64,000 nucleotides of DNA from Winogradskyella ursingii (GTDB lineage: Bacteria; Bacteroidota; Bacteroidia; Flavobacteriales; Flavobacteriaceae), in the NCBI RefSeq assembly GCF_013403975.1, contig NZ_JABFDH010000006.1, positions 186,001 to 250,000 of the forward strand, written 5' to 3'. The notes under the pieces are model-generated. The model did no database searches and was not told the DNA's origin. It saw only the letters and a list, made by a program, of their open reading frames with translations. A program made the translations under genes and the position numbers. This document shows, in pieces, positions 34,047 to 42,780 of this stretch (position 1 is the stretch's first letter; each line of letters opens with the position of its first letter).

Positions 34047-34121
34047 GAACTAGTCGTAGTTTGCAGTAACAGTTTACAGGTATGCAAATAAACAGTTAAA
34101 CGAATAACGTTTAAATATAGA

Positions 34122-35072
34122 ATGAGTAACACAATAACAAATACCAACTTCAATTTTCCAAACCAAAAAAGTGTTTATAAAGGTAAGGTGCGTGAAGTTT
34201 ACAATATAAATGACGAGCAATTGGTCATGGTCGCTACAGATAGATTGTCAGCGTTTGATGTGGTTATGCCAAAGGGCATTCCGTACAAAGGGCAAATCCT
34301 GAATCAGATTGCGACAAAGATGATGAAAGAAACCGAAGATTTGGTTCCGAATTGGTTGGTAGCGACTCCAGATCCTAACACAGCCGTTGGGCATTTGTGT
34401 GAGCCTTATAAGGTAGAAATGGTAATCCGTGGTTACATGTCTGGCCATGCCGCACGCGAATACAAATTAGGTAAAAGAAAGCTATGCGGAGTTGAAATGC
34501 CAGATGGTATGAAAGAAAACGACAAGTTTCCTGAACCTATTATCACTCCAGCTACAAAAGCTGAAATGGGAGATCATGACGAAGATATTTCAAAAGAAGA
34601 TATATTAAAACGTGGTATCGTATCAAAAGACGATTACGAAGTTCTTGAAGATTATACCAGAAAGCTTTTTCAGCGTGGTACAGAAATCGCAGAAGAACGA
34701 GGATTGATTTTGGTAGATACCAAATACGAATTTGGTAAAACGAAAGACGGAAAAATTGTTTTAATAGATGAAATCCACACACCGGATTCCTCACGTTATT
34801 TTTATGCGGAAGGTTATCAAGACCGACAGGATAGAGGGGAAGCGCAAAAACAACTCTCAAAAGAATTTGTTCGTCAATGGTTAATTAGCAACGGATTTCA
34901 AGGATTGGAAGGTCAAATAGTGCCTGAAATGAGCGATGATTATATTAAAACCGTTAGCGACCGTTATATTGAACTTTATGAGAACATTACTGGTGAAACT
35001 TTTGTAAAAGCAGATGTTTCAGATATTCAAAACCGCATTGAGTCTAATGTTTTAGATTATTTGTCTAAATAA
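34122..35072 (+). CDS. purC: Phosphoribosylaminoimidazole-succinocarboxamide synthase
   Basis: A 316-residue enzyme that ligates aspartate to CAIR in de novo purine synthesis. The ATP-binding glycine-rich start [34 protein letters not shown] and the late [14 protein letters not shown] motif identify SAICAR synthetase. The length matches the longer eukaryote-like form (about 300 residues) rather than the 237-residue E. coli enzyme. It lies 75 bp after phoH on the same strand. Confidence 0.96.
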   Translation: MSNTITNTNFNFPNQKSVYKGKVREVYNINDEQLVMVATDRLSAFDVVMPKGIPYKGQILNQIATKMMKETEDLVPNWLVATPDPNTAVGHLCEPYKVEMVIRGYMSGHAAREYKLGKRKLCGVEMPDGMKENDKFPEPIITPATKAEMGDHDEDISKEDILKRGIVSKDDYEVLEDYTRKLFQRGTEIAEERGLILVDTKYEFGKTKDGKIVLIDEIHTPDSSRYFYAEGYQDRQDRGEAQKQLSKEFVRQWLISNGFQGLEGQIVPEMSDDYIKTVSDRYIELYENITGETFVKADVSDIQNRIESNVLDYLSK

Positions 35073-35073
35073 A

Positions 35074-35649
35074 CTATTTTGGTGGTATTGGTCCAGGAAC
35101 AATATTTTCAATAGGTTCAATAGATTTTAAGTAGTTGTATATGGCTTCAATATCAGCCTCACTGAGTGTTGCATAAGATTGCCACGGCATAGGCGGTAAC
35201 AATGTTCTACTACCTTCTAAACCTTTGTATTTTCCTTTTTGCATCGCTAAAGTAAACTGCTCTAAACTCCATGTCCCTATTCCTGTGTTATCTGGTGTTA
35301 AATTACCAGCAAAGGAAATTCCCCAAGGTCCCATAGCAGCAGTTAAGTCTGGATGTGGAAACAGTACACCTTTCATTACAATTTCACTATCAAATGTTGG
35401 TTTTGGTCTATCCGAAGGATAACCTGATAACATCCTGCTCATATCTGGCTTTGGTCCTTGTTCCGTCATAATATTTGGTGTGTGGCAAGTATTGCAATCC
35501 ATTACAGTTACTAAATATTTGCCGTGTTTTTTTGACGTGTCTTCAGTAACTTCTCCTGACACATAGCCTTCTTTAACTTGTGTTTTTTGTTCGTTTTTAC
35601 AGTTTGTAAATAAAATTGTAATTAGGGCTAATGCGAAAATTGATTTCAT
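35074..35649 (-). CDS. Mono-haem cytochrome c lipoprotein
   Basis: A 191-residue lipoprotein (lipobox ITILFTNC, Cys17). VTVMDCNTCHTPN provides the CxxCH haem-attachment motif near residue 52-56 and LLPPMPWQSY the likely Met axial ligand, followed by a final helix EADIEAIYNYLKSI. It is anchored to a membrane facing the periplasm and probably transfers electrons. The stop is two bases from the purC stop, so the genes converge tightly. The hybrid kinase gene lies 19 bp upstream on the same strand, so the cytochrome gene may follow it in one transcript. Confidence 0.88.
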   Translation of the reverse strand: MKSIFALALITILFTNCKNEQKTQVKEGYVSGEVTEDTSKKHGKYLVTVMDCNTCHTPNIMTEQGPKPDMSRMLSGYPSDRPKPTFDSEIVMKGVLFPHPDLTAAMGPWGISFAGNLTPDNTGIGTWSLEQFTLAMQKGKYKGLEGSRTLLPPMPWQSYATLSEADIEAIYNYLKSIEPIENIVPGPIPPK

Positions 35650-35668
35650 AATAGATTGATTTTAATTG

Positions 35669-38509
35669 TTATATCTTACTTGGTAACTGACCAAACTTCT
35701 CTTTAAAGCTTTTGGTGAAATAGGAAAGGTTGGAATAGCCCACTGAATATGCGACTTCAGATACAGACCCTTCCTTTTGCGTCAACATCTTATGGGCTTC
35801 ATTCAAACGTATTTCAACAATCAGTTGATTTGCTGATTTATTAACTAAAGCTTTTAGCTTTCTGTGGTATTGTGAGCGACTAAAGCCAACGGCACCGGCT
35901 AAATCCTCAACGCTCAAGTTTTCGTTATCTATATTTTCTTTTATATATGCTGCGGATTTTTGCAAGAATTGGTTGTCTAAATTACTCAGTTCTAAATCAT
36001 CTACACTTGCCAGGTCTGAAGCCTTGAAGTAGTTCCATTGTCGTTCTCTATTAGCAATGAGATTTTTGATGTTGATCAATAGTTCATCCGCATGAAAAGG
36101 CTTTGTTAAATAAATATCCGCTCCTTGATTTAAACCTTCCATTTTATTGGTATGTCCTGCTTTTGCAGTTAAAAGAATCACTGGTATATGACTCGTTTTG
36201 GTGTTTAGTTTTAAGGAATGGCACATTTCGTAACCATCTTTTTTTGGCATCATTACATCAGATAATATCAAATCTGGAATATGTTCAATGGCCATGCGCT
36301 CACCTTGCCATCCATCTTCGGCCACTAACAATTGGTAACTTTCTCCCAATATATTCGTTATAAAATCCCTTAAATCAGCATTGTCTTCAACGATTAATAT
36401 TAATTTATCCTTGGCTTTTGAATTAAATACTTTATCATCAATTTTTGAATCATCAAGAAAATCGTCTATTGTGGTTTCAGAATAATCCACTGCTTTAGAA
36501 TTCGCAACCACAGAAATATCCTTAGGAAGATTCTCCATGGTGTAGGGTAGCCTCACCTTAATAGTGGTGCCTTTGTCTTTTCTGCTATTAATATTAATTT
36601 GTCCGTTATGGATGTCAATGATTTCTTTAGTCAATGCCAAGCCAATACCAGACCCCTTTGTCTCTGTGCGTTCGCTTCGATAAAATCGTTCAAAAACATG
36701 ATTCATTTCTTCTGCAGACATACCAATACCTGTGTCAGAAACTACAATTGTAAAGTGTGTATCATCATAGTTCAGGGAAAAATTCACCATGCCACCTTTG
36801 AGTGTAAACTTAAAAGCATTAGATATTAAATTGCTTAGCACTTTCTGCAATTTATCCCTATCGTAAAATGCTATATTTATTTCTTCTGGAAAACTGGTAA
36901 TTAGACTTATATTGGAACGTTCGGCCATACTTTCAAATGAAAACACTATGGATTTTATAAATTGAATTAACCCTCCTTGTTTTAAGCTTAAATGAATATT
37001 TCCACTTTCTAATTTTGAAAGTTCCAAAAGCTGATCTATTAAATTTTGAAGTCGTTCAGCATTATTACTTATAATATCCACTGTTTTTTTTGAAAGCACT
37101 ACATCTCCATTTTCTGTGGTTTTAGATTGTTTTGCAAATTGCATCGGTCCAGAAATTAAAGACAAAGGTGTTCTAAATTCATGGCTAATATTTGCAAAGA
37201 ATTTGGTTTTAACTTCGTCCAAGTCTTTGACCCGTTGCATTTCGGCGTAGGTTCTTTGGGCATCAAGTCGTTCGGCTTCATTAGCTTTATTGAGCACTTG
37301 CCGCCTGTACGCAATTCCGAATGAATAAATTATAATCTGTAAAAATATTCCCGTGGCATAAGGGTCAAAATATTGTATAGGTGTAATATAGCCCATTGAC
37401 CAAAACAGCCCAATGATTAAAAAAGTAGATCCTATAAGCGAACCAAATCCAAAGTATTTGGCAAATTGATCGTTCTTGGTTAATAGAATAATTGAAACGA
37501 TTAAACTAGCCACAGAATATATCATTAAGAAAATATAATGATAGCCAACATTGGTCATAAATACTGAAGATGGTGATATGGCTCCATAAATGGATGCCAA
37601 GATAATTTCGATTAAAACTAAACTCGCCATGACCCACATGACCTTATCCAAAACTGGAAATTTAATTTTAGAGTTTACGAAGGACCGTCCAAAATACCAC
37701 CATGTATAAAATACTCCGCCAGCAATTAAAACAAAAACAGAAAATCTAAAATTAGGAATAGAGCCTAGAATAAATCCAACTGTCATAGCTTGGGTTAAAG
37801 TGCAGAATAAAAGCCAAACTGAAAACCATAAATATACTTTTTCCTTGAGGTAGAAAAATTGCAATAAATGGTATAGAAAAATCATAAAAGTAACTCCAAA
37901 GAAAAACAGATTAAAGCTGCGTTGAAAGCTAAAAAGTTTGTGGTAATTAGGCTGTGAAGGACTACGTGCAGACAAATTAAAGTATGCTGGATAACCAATC
38001 TGATTACCTTGAGCTTTAATGATCAGCGTGATTGCAGTATTAGTGGGTAAATCCGATAGTGAAACTTGATTGAGCGCCCAGTGCGCATCAACATCTCGTT
38101 CAGATTTAGCATACTCGACACCTGCTTTTTTATGGAATATTTGCTCGCCATTCACAAATCCATAAATATCTACCTTGCCGTTACTTTTGGTCCAAGCGGG
38201 TGGTCCGATATGTTTATCTTCAAGATGAAGAGTCCAGTTCTGTAATTTTTCAGGTGCTTCAATTTCTAGTTTGCCCCAATACGTTGTCCCAACACTAAGA
38301 TATCTTGGTAACTCTGAGCCTTTTAAATAATTAAGATTATCAGCTCTTAGAATATCATTGGGTGTAAAATTGTTTAATGAATCTGGATAAACTTTCAGTT
38401 GAGACTGTAAATCATGAACAGGATAGTTAGTGTCCAATTCGTAAACCTCTTGCGCGTTGAAATAATTCAACACGAATATGAATAGAAAAAATGAGAAGCG
38501 CTTTTTCAT
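35669..38509 (-). CDS. Hybrid two-component sensor: 7TMR-DISM, histidine kinase, receiver, AraC HTH
   Basis: A 946-residue one-protein phosphorelay regulator. A signal peptide precedes a 7TMR-DISMED2-like periplasmic domain (about 25-180, with GTTYWGKLEIEAPE) and seven membrane helices (about 190-395). Then follow the HisKA domain with FFANISHEFRTPL (His443), a HATPase (FYRSERTETKGSGIGLALTK), a receiver with DLILSDVMMPKKDG (Asp751), and a C-terminal AraC helix-turn-helix (VSEVAYSVGYSNLSYFTKSF). Classical Bacteroides hybrid regulators have a long beta-propeller sensor; here a DISM domain, often a carbohydrate or small-ligand sensor, replaces it. It may control the adjacent cytochrome or the divergent lipoprotein gene 243 bp away. 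Confidence 0.93.
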   Translation of the reverse strand: MKKRFSFFLFIFVLNYFNAQEVYELDTNYPVHDLQSQLKVYPDSLNNFTPNDILRADNLNYLKGSELPRYLSVGTTYWGKLEIEAPEKLQNWTLHLEDKHIGPPAWTKSNGKVDIYGFVNGEQIFHKKAGVEYAKSERDVDAHWALNQVSLSDLPTNTAITLIIKAQGNQIGYPAYFNLSARSPSQPNYHKLFSFQRSFNLFFFGVTFMIFLYHLLQFFYLKEKVYLWFSVWLLFCTLTQAMTVGFILGSIPNFRFSVFVLIAGGVFYTWWYFGRSFVNSKIKFPVLDKVMWVMASLVLIEIILASIYGAISPSSVFMTNVGYHYIFLMIYSVASLIVSIILLTKNDQFAKYFGFGSLIGSTFLIIGLFWSMGYITPIQYFDPYATGIFLQIIIYSFGIAYRRQVLNKANEAERLDAQRTYAEMQRVKDLDEVKTKFFANISHEFRTPLSLISGPMQFAKQSKTTENGDVVLSKKTVDIISNNAERLQNLIDQLLELSKLESGNIHLSLKQGGLIQFIKSIVFSFESMAERSNISLITSFPEEINIAFYDRDKLQKVLSNLISNAFKFTLKGGMVNFSLNYDDTHFTIVVSDTGIGMSAEEMNHVFERFYRSERTETKGSGIGLALTKEIIDIHNGQININSRKDKGTTIKVRLPYTMENLPKDISVVANSKAVDYSETTIDDFLDDSKIDDKVFNSKAKDKLILIVEDNADLRDFITNILGESYQLLVAEDGWQGERMAIEHIPDLILSDVMMPKKDGYEMCHSLKLNTKTSHIPVILLTAKAGHTNKMEGLNQGADIYLTKPFHADELLINIKNLIANRERQWNYFKASDLASVDDLELSNLDNQFLQKSAAYIKENIDNENLSVEDLAGAVGFSRSQYHRKLKALVNKSANQLIVEIRLNEAHKMLTQKEGSVSEVAYSVGYSNLSYFTKSFKEKFGQLPSKI

Positions 38510-38752
38510 TTATTGGTTTGTTTTCAAACCCACTAAAAAGGTACTAAAAATTCTTAATAAGCAGATTGGTCCTTCAAAATTGAAGATTGTGAGTCAATAG
38601 TACTAACACTATTGTTTCATTGACTGTAACTCATGTTGTATCAATAGGTTTTATCGGACTTTTGAAACAAATGTGTTAAGCTTTGCGACATGAATTTTAA
38701 CCCTTAGCAACATTAAATTACAACTTTGTATTAATCAAAAAAATTATAAAAA

Positions 38753-39247
38753 ATGAAAACACAATTAAGAATTTTAAGTTTAGCTCTTTTGAGTTTACTA
38801 GCTATAAGCTGCTCAAAGGATGATGACAATGGCCCAGAATTAGAGGCATGGGAAGTTGAGGTAAATGAGGTGAAATCTGCTACTTCTGCATATGTAGATA
38901 TCAATGTTGCAACTAACGAAGGTCGTTTTGATGCTTCAGGTTATGTTCCTAATATGGGACATCATTTTATTAATCCAGCTTTAATAGATACTACATTCGA
39001 TCTATTGAATCCTGAAGTCATATTATACGCACCAAATGAAGGTGGAGTGATGGAAATGGTAGCTATTGAATACTCAATCATACCTGAGGATCCTGAAAAC
39101 CCAGGATCTCCACCAGAAGGATTTACAGGTTCTGCGGACGTATGGCATTTTAATGAAGAATTGGGACAATGGCAATTACATGTATGGACCATGTTAGAAA
39201 ATCCAGACGGTATTTTTGCGATGTTTAACCCAGCGATTGGAGATTAA
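38753..39247 (+). CDS. Secreted lipoprotein of an unnamed family (MGxHxxNP / HVWxxxxNPDGxF)
   Basis: A 164-residue lipoprotein (lipobox LLAISC, Cys20). Recognisable blocks are VPNMGHHFINPALID (about 65-79), FDLLNPEVILYAP, MEMVAIEYSI and LHVWTMLENPDGIFAMFNP (142-160). The same pattern of landmarks recurs, from memory, in uncharacterised secreted proteins of actinobacteria and proteobacteria, so this is a dispersed family. The clustered His, Asn and Trp residues suggest a small-ligand or metal site, but no activity is known. It is divergent from the hybrid kinase and could be one of its targets. Confidence 0.8.
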   Translation: MKTQLRILSLALLSLLAISCSKDDDNGPELEAWEVEVNEVKSATSAYVDINVATNEGRFDASGYVPNMGHHFINPALIDTTFDLLNPEVILYAPNEGGVMEMVAIEYSIIPEDPENPGSPPEGFTGSADVWHFNEELGQWQLHVWTMLENPDGIFAMFNPAIGD

Positions 39248-39277
39248 AAATATTACCTTAATTAATTTGAGTAAGTA

Positions 39278-39317
39278 AAAAGCTGGTTTTATAGTTTGTT
39301 ATAGGCCAGTTTTTTTA
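39278..39317 (+). terminator. Probable terminator after the unnamed lipoprotein gene
   Basis: CTGG at 39283-39286 pairs with CCAG at 39306-39309, extended by A-run/T-run pairing, and seven T follow. The stem is weak in GC. Confidence 0.45.
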
Positions 39318-39377
39318 ATTCATTTTTAAATGAAATCCATGTTGAAGTGGAAAATTGATGTTAAAAGTAATAGTTTC

Positions 39378-40121
39378 TTACTCTTCAACTTCTTTTTCCT
39401 CAATTACAATTTTATCCTTCTTAAATATAGGAATTAGGTAAGATAAGTTATACCCAAAGCCAGCACCAAAACTACTGCTGTCGTAAGTACGGCCAAACCC
39501 GGGTAAATAAAGGTTTTCATAATTACCAGGTTGATCTTCAGCGACTAAAAACTTTAATTGTACATTAACGCCTGCAAAGAAGTTATTAAAGATTTCTGCC
39601 TTAAGACCAATTTGAAGTTCTGTCCATAATCCCGTTAGACCTTTAAACTCTGTATCTGGGTTTATGGTAATCTGTTCATTCCAATATTGATTGTTAACGT
39701 TATACACTCCATAGCTATTTAGGGTTTGGCTAAAGGTTGTCGCACCTATTCTTAAGCCACTATAAATCATGTTCTCCATGTCCAACCAATTTGTATAGAA
39801 ATTGATGTCCACACCAGCTTTAAAATAACTTCCTTTAGTTGTATTGTCTATAGATTCACTAATTAAAGTTCTTTCTTCGTTTCCTAATTCTCCAGCCAAA
39901 TAGAGCTTTTTGCTTAATCTGTAATCTCCCACAATTTCAAAACCTGTGTAATCGTCATCGACAAATGATCGGACAATTTTACCAATGTCGGCTCCCAGTC
40001 TAAGACCGTATTTCTGCTTAAAAACAAGAGTATCTTTTACCGTTTCTTTTTGGTTTTGGGCAATTGCAATTGTAGAAAACAAAAGCAATAGAACTGCGCT
40101 TTTAATGAAATATCTGTACAT
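39378..40121 (-). CDS. DUF6048 outer-membrane beta-barrel protein
   Basis: A 247-residue exported protein (signal ending FSTIAIAQ) with alternating strands consistent with an eight- to twelve-strand barrel: KYGLRLGADIGKIVRSFV, DYRLSKKLYLAGELGNEERT and MENMIYSGLRIGATTF. It belongs to the DUF6048 family that pairs with DUF6452; the upstream gene overlaps it by 20 bp. The C-terminal tail is highly acidic (EEKEVEE). Function is unknown. Confidence 0.82.
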   Translation of the reverse strand: MYRYFIKSAVLLLLFSTIAIAQNQKETVKDTLVFKQKYGLRLGADIGKIVRSFVDDDYTGFEIVGDYRLSKKLYLAGELGNEERTLISESIDNTTKGSYFKAGVDINFYTNWLDMENMIYSGLRIGATTFSQTLNSYGVYNVNNQYWNEQITINPDTEFKGLTGLWTELQIGLKAEIFNNFFAGVNVQLKFLVAEDQPGNYENLYLPGFGRTYDSSSFGAGFGYNLSYLIPIFKKDKIVIEEKEVEE

Positions 40122-40668
40122 GTACGGTGTTTTCGTTTTCTATAGTTGTTGTAACTATGTTGATATTGTCTATCCAATTATCCTCATCAAGCTCTCGCGT
40201 TACTACTAAATCTGTAAAAATACTTTTATAGCCACAAGCTCTCGAGACATATTCAAAAATGTTAGTGTAATTAATTTCAATAATGTCTACATTGGATGCT
40301 GTAGCTTCATTTTCGTCTAATCTTAGATTCGTGTCTTTTTCTAAGATGAACCTTGTTGTCGAAGTTTCGTTTTCAATACCTATTCTCAACGGTAATTCAA
40401 GTGCGTCGACATTAGAGTTAAAAACCAACGTGGCATCATTAGATTCTAGTGGAGGGTTTTCAACAAGACCTTCACCATAAGCAGTCAATCGGGTTACACT
40501 CTTCAGGTTTTCTTGATCGGTCACATCGTAGAATTCAATTAGCAAGCGTGGTGTGGTTTGAGTGCTTTCTGCGCAGATATCGTCGCGTTCACAACCATTT
40601 AAGGTCATTACCAATAACAGTGCTATCCCTATAGGTATTGTAGTTTTTATTCTATTTACTAACTTCAT
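40102..40668 (-). CDS. DUF6452 lipoprotein
   Basis: A 188-residue lipoprotein (lipobox MTLNGC, Cys26) with a following ERDDICAESTQTTPRLLIEF, a recurrent N-terminal feature of DUF6452, and a beta-rich remainder ending in a TIENENTVHVQIFH strand. It overlaps the DUF6048 barrel gene by 20 bp, which implies coupled translation and a likely envelope partnership, with the barrel in the outer membrane and this protein on its periplasmic side. Role unknown. Confidence 0.82.
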   Translation of the reverse strand: MKLVNRIKTTIPIGIALLLVMTLNGCERDDICAESTQTTPRLLIEFYDVTDQENLKSVTRLTAYGEGLVENPPLESNDATLVFNSNVDALELPLRIGIENETSTTRFILEKDTNLRLDENEATASNVDIIEINYTNIFEYVSRACGYKSIFTDLVVTRELDEDNWIDNINIVTTTIENENTVHVQIFH

Positions 40669-40685
40669 AAGTTCAGTTGATGCGT

Positions 40686-41048
40686 TTATTTGTTTAGTTG
40701 GTAGTTTCGTAACGCATTAAGCATATTCGTTATCTTTTCGATTTTTTTGCGAGCTGATATATAATCATTCTCGCCAATAAAGTCTAAATTTTTACTGATT
40801 ATAAGTTGATTTAATACTTCCATAGCAGAACTAAATGAAATTGTTGTAAAATGTGCTTTGTCTTTTTGGGTTTTTCTTGAAGTACCTTCAGCCAAATTAG
40901 AAGCTATTGATATCGATGCTCGTCGTAATTGACTTACTAAACCAAATTTTTCTTCAGAAGGAAAAGAATTTGTAATTGAGTAAATCAGTTTAACAAGTAA
41001 AACGGACTCTTGCCAAACTTCTAATTTTTCAAATGAATATGTTTTCAT
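40686..41048 (-). CDS. Four-helix-bundle protein (S23/IVP family)
   Basis: A 120-residue all-helical protein. SFEKLEVWQESVLLVKLIY, SQLRRASISIASNLAEGTSR and the closing KKIEKITNMLNALRNYQ are the landmarks of the 23S-rRNA intervening-sequence protein family. In spirochaetes and Leptospira such proteins are encoded inside rRNA insertions; in Bacteroidota they occur as ordinary single genes, as here, next to the rRNA methyltransferase gene. The pentameric fold and positive surface suggest nucleic-acid binding, but no role is known. Confidence 0.87.
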   Translation of the reverse strand: MKTYSFEKLEVWQESVLLVKLIYSITNSFPSEEKFGLVSQLRRASISIASNLAEGTSRKTQKDKAHFTTISFSSAMEVLNQLIISKNLDFIGENDYISARKKIEKITNMLNALRNYQLNK

Positions 41049-41084
41049 GTACTAATTAACAAATCAACGAATAAACAATCAACA

Positions 41085-42539
41085 TTAACCTTTTTCAAAC
41101 AAAACAACTGTTTCAATATGAGATGTATGCGGAAATTGATCAACCAAACTAAGTTTTTTAATCTCGTAACCAGATTGCATTAGTTGCTCTGTATCTCTCG
41201 CCTGCGTTGCAGGATTACAAGATACATAAACCAAACGTTCTGCATTGAGGTTTATTATTTTTTTAAGGGTTTTGGGTGCAATGCCAGCACGCGCAGGATC
41301 TAAAATTATGGTTCTGATTTTATTTTGGTATTCTGGATGCTCATTCAAAAATTTGCCCACATCTGCCGCATAAAATTTCAATCCATCAATTTCATTTCTT
41401 TTAGCATTTTCTTTTGCGTCCTTAATTGCGGAGGCAACGATATCGACGCCAACTATTTTGGTGTTAGTTGCTTTATTCGCAATGATTTGTCCAATAGTGC
41501 CTGTACCACAGAATAAATCAAGAACTACTGTATTATCAATCGCTTCTTTATTTTCCAACGCGTAATCCACAACTTTTGAATAGAGCTTTTCGGCACATTT
41601 CGGATTGGTCTGAAAAAAGCTTTTCATGCTGATTTCAAAATTAAGATCTAGAAGTTCTTCAACTATTTTTTCTTTACCATAAATTAGACTTATACTGCCG
41701 GTTGTAGCAATGGTTCTGTCGCCAATTTCATCATTAATTGTGTGAAGTAATCCAGCTACGCGATCTCCGAATAATTGGACCAAGTAATTGGCGAATTTAT
41801 CCAAATTAAACTCATTTAAACCATGCGAGGTCGTTACAAGGTTAAATAACAACTCGTTCGTTTTAAAGGATTTTCTAACTACAAAATAACGAAAGAATCC
41901 TTCCTTTTTTGGAGCGTGCCATGGAGCCAAACCAGTAGCTTTGCAATATTCCCGTATATCTTTTAGATGATTTTCGAACTCAGCATCAAAAAGTCCTGAA
42001 TCTTTTTCCAGATTGTCTCCACACCACCAGAGCCCACGTCTTTTAAAACCTAGGGTGAATTCATCTACGTCCGTTTTTGCTTCCCTATCATATCCGATGG
42101 CAGAGAAGCCATATTCCATTTTATTGCGATAGTGGAAGGTGTTTGGGGATTTTACAAATTCATCAAATTTGTCTTCTATATCTGAAACTTTTCCAATGCG
42201 TTTAAACAACTCTAGAGTACTCTGTTTTTTGAACTCATGCTGTTTGTCAATAGGTAATTGTATGTAAGGTGCGCCAGGAATATCTTGAAACGAAATTTCA
42301 ATTTCATCTTCAGAAGATTTGAGAACGTCCAACAATTTTGCCTCAGCATATTTCTTACTGCTCTTTTTTACTTGTGCTTTAACTAGTTGCCCAGGTAGCG
42401 TGTTGGGTACAAAAACCACAAATTCACCATGCTCATTTCTAATACGTCCAATGCCTTTTCCTCCAAAAGCATAGTCCTCAATGGCGATTTCAATAATCTC
42501 ACCTCGTTTTACAAATTTATTACGCTCTCTTCTCGGCAT
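41085..42539 (-). CDS. rlmD: 23S rRNA (uracil-C5)-methyltransferase, RlmD/TrmA family, apparently without Fe-S ligands
   Basis: A 484-residue SAM-dependent RNA methyltransferase. The N-terminal TRAM domain (KRGEIIEIAIEDYAFGGKGI) binds RNA; the C-terminal domain has VLDLFCGTGTIG for SAM, ILDPARAGI, the catalytic loop YVSCNPATQARD and the closing DQFPHTSHIETV. In E. coli RlmD four Cys ligate a 4Fe-4S cluster just after TRAM. Here the region after TRAM reads FQDIPGAPYIQLPIDKQHE, with no Cys, so the cluster seems lost. Which uridine is modified (1939, 747 or a tRNA site) cannot be told from sequence. Confidence 0.88.
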   Translation of the reverse strand: MPRRERNKFVKRGEIIEIAIEDYAFGGKGIGRIRNEHGEFVVFVPNTLPGQLVKAQVKKSSKKYAEAKLLDVLKSSEDEIEISFQDIPGAPYIQLPIDKQHEFKKQSTLELFKRIGKVSDIEDKFDEFVKSPNTFHYRNKMEYGFSAIGYDREAKTDVDEFTLGFKRRGLWWCGDNLEKDSGLFDAEFENHLKDIREYCKATGLAPWHAPKKEGFFRYFVVRKSFKTNELLFNLVTTSHGLNEFNLDKFANYLVQLFGDRVAGLLHTINDEIGDRTIATTGSISLIYGKEKIVEELLDLNFEISMKSFFQTNPKCAEKLYSKVVDYALENKEAIDNTVVLDLFCGTGTIGQIIANKATNTKIVGVDIVASAIKDAKENAKRNEIDGLKFYAADVGKFLNEHPEYQNKIRTIILDPARAGIAPKTLKKIINLNAERLVYVSCNPATQARDTEQLMQSGYEIKKLSLVDQFPHTSHIETVVLFEKG

Positions 42540-42559
42540 GTGTTATTTTAATTTGGCTG

Positions 42560-42567
42560 CAAAGATA
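42560..42567 (-). promoter_or_regulatory. -7 promoter element of rlmD
   Basis: On the minus strand TATCTTTG matches TAnnTTTG exactly, 20 bases before the rlmD start. Confidence 0.45.
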
Positions 42568-42613
42568 ACTGCATTTTTGGGAATGTTATTGGATAAAGTT
42601 AATCTTCTATTTT

Positions 42614-42641
42614 TTGTTCAAAAAGGAATTTACTAAATTTA
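42614..42641 (+). promoter_or_regulatory. Probable rocD promoter
   Basis: TTG at 42614-42616 and TAAATTTA at 42634-42641, 17 bases apart, fit the Bacteroidota promoter with one mismatch in the last base. This would give a leader of about 130 bases before the rocD ATG. Confidence 0.45.
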
Positions 42642-42681
42642 CACCTTCTAGGGATGATTTCTCTCCCACGCTGCTTTTTCT

Positions 42682-42720
42682 AGGTTTCACCATAACTTCA
42701 AATCATGGTACGCAGAACCT
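42682..42720 (+). promoter_or_regulatory. Possible structured leader of rocD
   Basis: Within the rocD leader AGGTT (42682) pairs with AACCT (42716), and ACCAT (42689) with ATGGT (42705), enclosing an internal loop and an 11-base apical loop. Further pairings (ATGATTT with AAATCAT; CTGC with GCAG) are possible alternatives. It matches no riboswitch class I know, and no terminator follows. Confidence 0.3.
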
Positions 42721-42780
42721 CTGAAAGAATAAAGGTGATGAAGGAATGGACATTTTATTCATATTAAAATTTTATTTAGA

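Noticed and set aside
40686..41048. rRNA intervening sequence at the S23-like gene
   Set aside because: The protein family is associated with such insertions in other phyla, but no 23S rRNA sequence flanks this gene.
42640..42780. TPP, SAM or guanidine riboswitch upstream of rocD
   Set aside because: None of the conserved core sequences of these classes could be located; only unspecific helices remain.
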